64,000 nt of DNA from Deltaproteobacteria bacterium. Its GTDB lineage: Bacteria > Desulfobacterota > GWC2-55-46 > DRQE01. The DNA is taken from NCBI GenBank assembly GCA_015492245.1, contig WGFM01000021.1, positions 62,001 to 126,000 of the forward strand, written 5' to 3'. The notes below the pieces were generated by a model that was not told the origin of the DNA, made no database searches, and saw only the letters and a program-made list of their open reading frames with translations. The position numbers were made by a program, and so were the translations under genes. This document shows positions 60,249 through 64,000 of this stretch, piece after piece (the first letter of the stretch is position 1; the number at the start of each line of letters is the position of its first letter).

Positions 60249-62297
60249 ATGGGGAGATTGTATCTATACAGTATATTCCATCTCAACCTTGCGTTCTCCC
60301 TGATACCAGAGGAGGATTACACCTCTATCATAGAGAACTCCTACTGGCCACTTCTTGAGCTCGCAGAAGAGGGCATACCCCTGGGTATAGAGGCATCTGC
60401 CCATACCCTCAAGGAGATAGAGAGAAGGGACAGGGGGTTTGTAAGAAGACTTCGGGAACTCTGGGAAGATGGAAGCTGTGAGTTTGTAGGCTCTGGTCAC
60501 TCGCAGATTATAATGCCCCTTGTGCCTGCCCACGTGAACAGGTGGAACCTCGAGATAGGCAACGGCTATTACAGGAAGTTTCTCGGAAAGAGGCCACATA
60601 CGGCACTCGTCGGTGAGCAGACCTTTTCAAAGGGGCTGGTGAGGCTTTTCAGAGAGGCAGGATATTCTACAATAATCATGGACTGGAGCAACTGCTACAG
60701 GTACAACCAGTATCCAAAAAGGCTTCTCTATTATCCACAGATGGCAACAGGCATAGATGACGAGATAAGGCTTCTTTGGAACCACTCCATAGCCTTCCAG
60801 AAGTTCCAGCGCTGTATATACAGAGAGCTTTCACTCAAAGAGTATGTGGATTTTATAATGTCCCACCAGGAGGATGGGGAGGAAAGGGCGTTCATAGTTT
60901 ATGGCAACGATGCCGAGGTGTTCGGATACAGGCCCGGTGTGGGAGTATCCAAAAGGGGTGAGTATGAAAGGGTAAGAGAGGTCTTTCGCACTTTGGTCTC
61001 ACTCAAGGATGTCGAGCTTGTAACACCCTCTGCCATAGTAGAGCACTTTACAGGACATCCGATGGCATACAGAAGTATAAACCTCGAGTCCGTAGAGACG
61101 CCCATTGTATGCAAGAAGCAGGATAAATACAACCCCCTGAGGTGGGCCGTGTCTGGCAGAGACAATGTCCATATAAACTCGGCATGCTACAGGGTGTATG
61201 AAAACATGAGGTTGCTCGAGGAAAGGGTTGACGAGCAGACCCTTGCCCCACTTAAAGAGGCACTCTGTGAGCTCTGGGGAAGTGATTTCAGGACCAACAC
61301 GATAGACGAGAAATTCCTCTACTTCAGAGACCTGATGGGCTGGTTGAAACACCGGACAGAAAGGCTCCTCGAGAAGACAGGCCCAAAGGGGGTTGCCCTG
61401 GGAAGGCTGGATAGTCCGGGGGTTGAAAGAATAAGAGAGCCAGAGGCGGCTGAAGAGCTGACATTACTTATGAGGCCCCCATTTATAGCGGTCAAGACGC
61501 CATCTGTGGTCAGGAGAGAAGACAATCTTCTAACTGTAAGAACACCTGCTGTAGAGGCAGAGTTTCTGGAGAACAAGGGGCTGGCCATGAAGTCCACGGT
61601 GTTCACAGATGCATCTGCCAGCCCGCTTGTGGGAACACTGCCACATGGATATTATGAGGACATACAGCTTGGGGCAGATTTTTTCAGTGCCCACCTCATA
61701 CACATAGCCGGAGATGGCAGGAAGACAACAGACCTCTCAAGAACAACACCTGTGGTAGAGGAGGACGAAACCCTTGTAAGGGTTTCTGCGGAAATACCCA
61801 TGGATACAGGGACACTCTGGAAAGACTACAGGATATGGAAGGATGAACCAAGGCTCGATATAACATACAAGTTGAGGGTTAAGGGGCTTGCCGCATCCTC
61901 CCTGAGGCTCGGTATTTTTACATTCATACCAGAGGGATTCCACAAAGAGAGCCTCTGGTATGAGACCGTAAACGGCGGGACACTTCCTGAGAGATTCTAT
62001 CTGGCAGGCCACACCATACGGCATGATGAGCCGGTAAACTACAGGGTGTCCGCAAGGAGCTGCCTTGGCGCAACAGAGGGGTGGGTAAGGGTTGGCGACA
62101 GGGAGAAATGTCTGGAAATATGGACAGACAAGGCAGAACTCTACTCGGTGCCCTTGGTTCACTACAGGGAGACAGATGGCAACTTCTTCTTCAGAATATA
62201 CCATTCTGTAGGAGAGATGGATGAGACCGCATGGTGGACATGGCGTGGGATAAACAGGATAACATTTACGCTGAAGGCTCATAAAAGGCATAGATAG
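60249..62297 (+). CDS. GH57-like glycoside hydrolase/glycosyltransferase
   Basis: A 682-residue protein. The N-terminal (beta/alpha)7 barrel resembles family GH57: H11-L-N in place of the usual HxP motif, a candidate nucleophile E123 (TALVGEQTFSKGL), and a candidate acid/base D221 (VYGNDAEVFGYRPG). Known GH57 enzymes have Glu and Asp at close to these distances. The C-terminal half (about 400-680) is beta-rich. It has no signal peptide, so it acts in the cytoplasm. GH57 enzymes act on alpha-glucans; a role in a nonulosonate locus is new to me. Confidence 0.78.
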   Translation: MGRLYLYSIFHLNLAFSLIPEEDYTSIIENSYWPLLELAEEGIPLGIEASAHTLKEIERRDRGFVRRLRELWEDGSCEFVGSGHSQIIMPLVPAHVNRWNLEIGNGYYRKFLGKRPHTALVGEQTFSKGLVRLFREAGYSTIIMDWSNCYRYNQYPKRLLYYPQMATGIDDEIRLLWNHSIAFQKFQRCIYRELSLKEYVDFIMSHQEDGEERAFIVYGNDAEVFGYRPGVGVSKRGEYERVREVFRTLVSLKDVELVTPSAIVEHFTGHPMAYRSINLESVETPIVCKKQDKYNPLRWAVSGRDNVHINSACYRVYENMRLLEERVDEQTLAPLKEALCELWGSDFRTNTIDEKFLYFRDLMGWLKHRTERLLEKTGPKGVALGRLDSPGVERIREPEAAEELTLLMRPPFIAVKTPSVVRREDNLLTVRTPAVEAEFLENKGLAMKSTVFTDASASPLVGTLPHGYYEDIQLGADFFSAHLIHIAGDGRKTTDLSRTTPVVEEDETLVRVSAEIPMDTGTLWKDYRIWKDEPRLDITYKLRVKGLAASSLRLGIFTFIPEGFHKESLWYETVNGGTLPERFYLAGHTIRHDEPVNYRVSARSCLGATEGWVRVGDREKCLEIWTDKAELYSVPLVHYRETDGNFFFRIYHSVGEMDETAWWTWRGINRITFTLKAHKRHR

Positions 62298-64000
62298 ATG
62301 GATAGAATATTCGAAAAGAACCTTAAGTGTATAGAGAAGAAGAATAGGAAGCTCTATACCGCCCTTTGCGAATGCAAGGATGCTGTAGAGCTCGAGAAGA
62401 CCAGATCAGGAGACTATACCTTCAGGTTCAGGAACAGATACTTTCACAGCCGCCATGACCCCTGGAAGGAGGCACGCCAGCAGCTCGAAGAGGTGTCCTC
62501 CAGGCAGCACGATATTCTCTGTCTTTTTGGACTCGGCTGTGGCTACCTTTCAAGGCTTGTTGCAGAAAAACCACCTTCCAGGATAATAGTGTATGAACCA
62601 GATATAACTATCTTAAAGGGAGTGCTTCAAAGAATAGATCTGTCGAAGGTTTTAGCATCTAACAAGGTGTTGATATACAATGATATTGAAGATGTAGGTT
62701 CGTATATAGCAAAGACAATAGAAGGGACAGAGGATATTCTGAGCTATCAGTCGCCCCCTTATATACAGTGTTTTCCGGAAAAGCTCATGGAATATACCAA
62801 CAAGATACGCAACGCACAGATTTCAAATATATCCGGGATACACACCAATATTATCTCGAGGCTTGACTGGATAGAAAACTACCTGAAAAACATGCCCAGT
62901 ATAATCAGGTATCCTGTTATAGACAGGCTTCTGGGCAGATTCAAGGGAGTGCCCCTTGTCATAGTTGGTGCGGGTCCATCCTTGAGAAAGAACATGCATC
63001 TTCTCAAGGAGATAGAGGGCAGGGCCCTCACAATAGCTGCCGTAACCGCGCACAGGATATTGCTCGGGCACGGTATCACTGCCGATATGGTCATAGCAGC
63101 CGAGAAGGTGGATATGTCAGAGTATTTTACCGGCACCCATGAGGAGAGGAAGATTCGTCTCATACTGCCAGAGCTCGTATATCCAGGCACATTCGAGAAG
63201 GATGTAAAGGGAAAGTTCGTCTACTTCAGCTCCTTTCTGGAGCTTGGTAGAACCCATGCCAGATACTGGGGAAGCGAGTTCCTGCCCGATATAGGCGGAA
63301 GTGTTACAACCGCTGCACTCTCCATGGGGATAGTCTTTGGATGCAATCCGATAGTCTTCATAGGCCAGGATCTCTCCTACTCACCTGACAGATTATCCCA
63401 TGCACCTGGAGGGGTATATGAAATTCAGGAAGTAAAGATAGACGAAAAGAATGGCAGCATACATGTGCGTAACAAGTATATCAATGTTGATGAAAGGATA
63501 CCAAAAAAGTTCAAACTCTTCTGGCTCAAAGGGATAGATGGAAAGCCTGTTCCATCAAGGTACGACTGGATTACATTCCACCAGTGGCTTGAAGACTACA
63601 TGCGATACTTGAGGCACATAAAACCAGAAGTAAGGGTGATAAACGCAACCGAGGGGGGAGCCTACATAAAGGGCATGGAGCACATGCCCCTGAGAGAGGT
63701 CATAGATAAATATATAACAGAAGATGTTGGTATAGAGGATAGGATCAGAGATGCGGAGAAGGAGCCACCTGCAAGAGACCTCAAAGGGCTTCTTGGTTCT
63801 TTTCAGAAGATGCTCCGCAGCCTTAAAGATATTTCCAAGCTTGCCCGAAATATAATAGGTGAGGCAAAGCATGTCAAGGAAAGGAGTATGACTTCTGGCA
63901 TATCCATTTCCTTCAAGGAGAATATCAAGAAGTTGAAACGGTTCGAGTCAAGGCTGTTCAGGAAGTCCGAGGATGCGAGGTTTATATGGGAGGCCCTTGT
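62298..64000 (+). CDS. Maf/DUF115 flagellin glycosyltransferase (motility-associated factor), partial
   Basis: 567 codons are visible, and the frame is open at the right edge. An N-terminal part (FLGLGCGYLSRLV near residue 75) is followed by the DUF115 core: PLVIVGAGPSLRKNMHLL (about 220), ADMVIAAEKVDMSEY, LPDIGGSVTTAALSMGIVFGCNPIVFIGQDLSY (around 330-363, in pieces), and INATEGGAYIKGMEHMP. Maf proteins transfer pseudaminic or legionaminic acid to flagellin before export. It starts right after the GH57-like stop (TAGATG) without its own ribosome binding site, so the operon extends into it. Confidence 0.9.
   Translation, partial: MDRIFEKNLKCIEKKNRKLYTALCECKDAVELEKTRSGDYTFRFRNRYFHSRHDPWKEARQQLEEVSSRQHDILCLFGLGCGYLSRLVAEKPPSRIIVYEPDITILKGVLQRIDLSKVLASNKVLIYNDIEDVGSYIAKTIEGTEDILSYQSPPYIQCFPEKLMEYTNKIRNAQISNISGIHTNIISRLDWIENYLKNMPSIIRYPVIDRLLGRFKGVPLVIVGAGPSLRKNMHLLKEIEGRALTIAAVTAHRILLGHGITADMVIAAEKVDMSEYFTGTHEERKIRLILPELVYPGTFEKDVKGKFVYFSSFLELGRTHARYWGSEFLPDIGGSVTTAALSMGIVFGCNPIVFIGQDLSYSPDRLSHAPGGVYEIQEVKIDEKNGSIHVRNKYINVDERIPKKFKLFWLKGIDGKPVPSRYDWITFHQWLEDYMRYLRHIKPEVRVINATEGGAYIKGMEHMPLREVIDKYITEDVGIEDRIRDAEKEPPARDLKGLLGSFQKMLRSLKDISKLARNIIGEAKHVKERSMTSGISISFKENIKKLKRFESRLFRKSEDARFIWEAL

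Noticed and set aside
1-64000. CRISPR arrays, tRNA or rRNA genes, insertion sequences
   Set aside because: No regularly spaced repeats, no transposase-like protein and no recognisable RNA gene were seen. The genes are packed too closely to hide them. No gap exceeds about 225 bases.

Overview
The window is one long, almost gap-free stretch of a Gram-negative bacterial chromosome. Both L- and P-ring genes are present, a lipoprotein FlgH is encoded, and the regulation is of the sigma54/sigma28 flagellar type. Isoleucine is written mostly as ATA and arginine mostly as AGG/AGA, a habit common in thermophiles. Together with a NarI-type cytochrome b this suggests a (possibly thermophilic) respiratory bacterium of a deep Desulfobacterota, Nitrospirota or Aquificota-like lineage. 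I cannot fix the phylum from sequence alone.

Layout. (1) 1-3.9 kb is an accessory zone: the end of a nitrate reductase operon (narI), a small Cys-rich protein, a NosD-like beta-helix protein with a small membrane protein, and two uncharacterised minus-strand genes, one with a possible PD-(D/E)XK nuclease motif. (2) 4.1-10.1 kb holds regulators: one orphan NtrC-family activator, then an operon of a periplasmic AMIN/TPR protein, a soluble histidine kinase and a second NtrC-family activator (FlrBC/FleSR-like). (3) 10.2-20.6 kb carries the rod, MS-ring, switch, export ATPase and hook genes flgB-flgC-fliE-fliF-fliG-fliH-fliI-fliJ-motE and fliK-flgD-flgE, closed by a very strong terminator. (4) 20.8-30.7 kb carries fliL-M-N-O-P-Q-R-flhB-flhA-flhF-flhG-fliA. 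(5) 30.8-36.4 kb carries cheR-cheY-cheA-cheB-motA-motB. (6) 36.5-45.8 kb carries two small genes, flgF-G-A-H-I-J, then flgM-N-K-L-csrA-fliW. (7) 46.0-64.0 kb is a flagellin-type glycan locus: pseB, pseC, pseI, an SpsF-like cytidylyltransferase, a class III aminotransferase, a Gfo/Idh dehydrogenase, pseG, three methyltransferase-domain proteins (one fused to a degenerate cytidylyltransferase), a sulfotransferase, a transaldolase, an SDR, an ATP-grasp ligase, a GH57-like glycosidase, and a Maf/DUF115 flagellin glycosyltransferase that runs off the right edge.

Control. By eye I find six -24/-12 sigma54 promoters (before the AMIN/TPR gene, flgB, fliK, fliL, flgF and pseB) and four sigma28 promoters, all with identical TAAA-N16-NCYGATAR spacing (before cheR, the 36.5 kb pair, flgM and pseB). 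The glycan operon has both types in tandem. This reads as a hierarchy: the sigma54 activators switch on basal body and hook, FliA (restrained by FlgM) switches on chemotaxis and late genes, and sugar synthesis is tied to both tiers. Flagellin, fliD, fliS, cheW, chemoreceptors, rpoN and a PseH-type acetyltransferase are not in the window.
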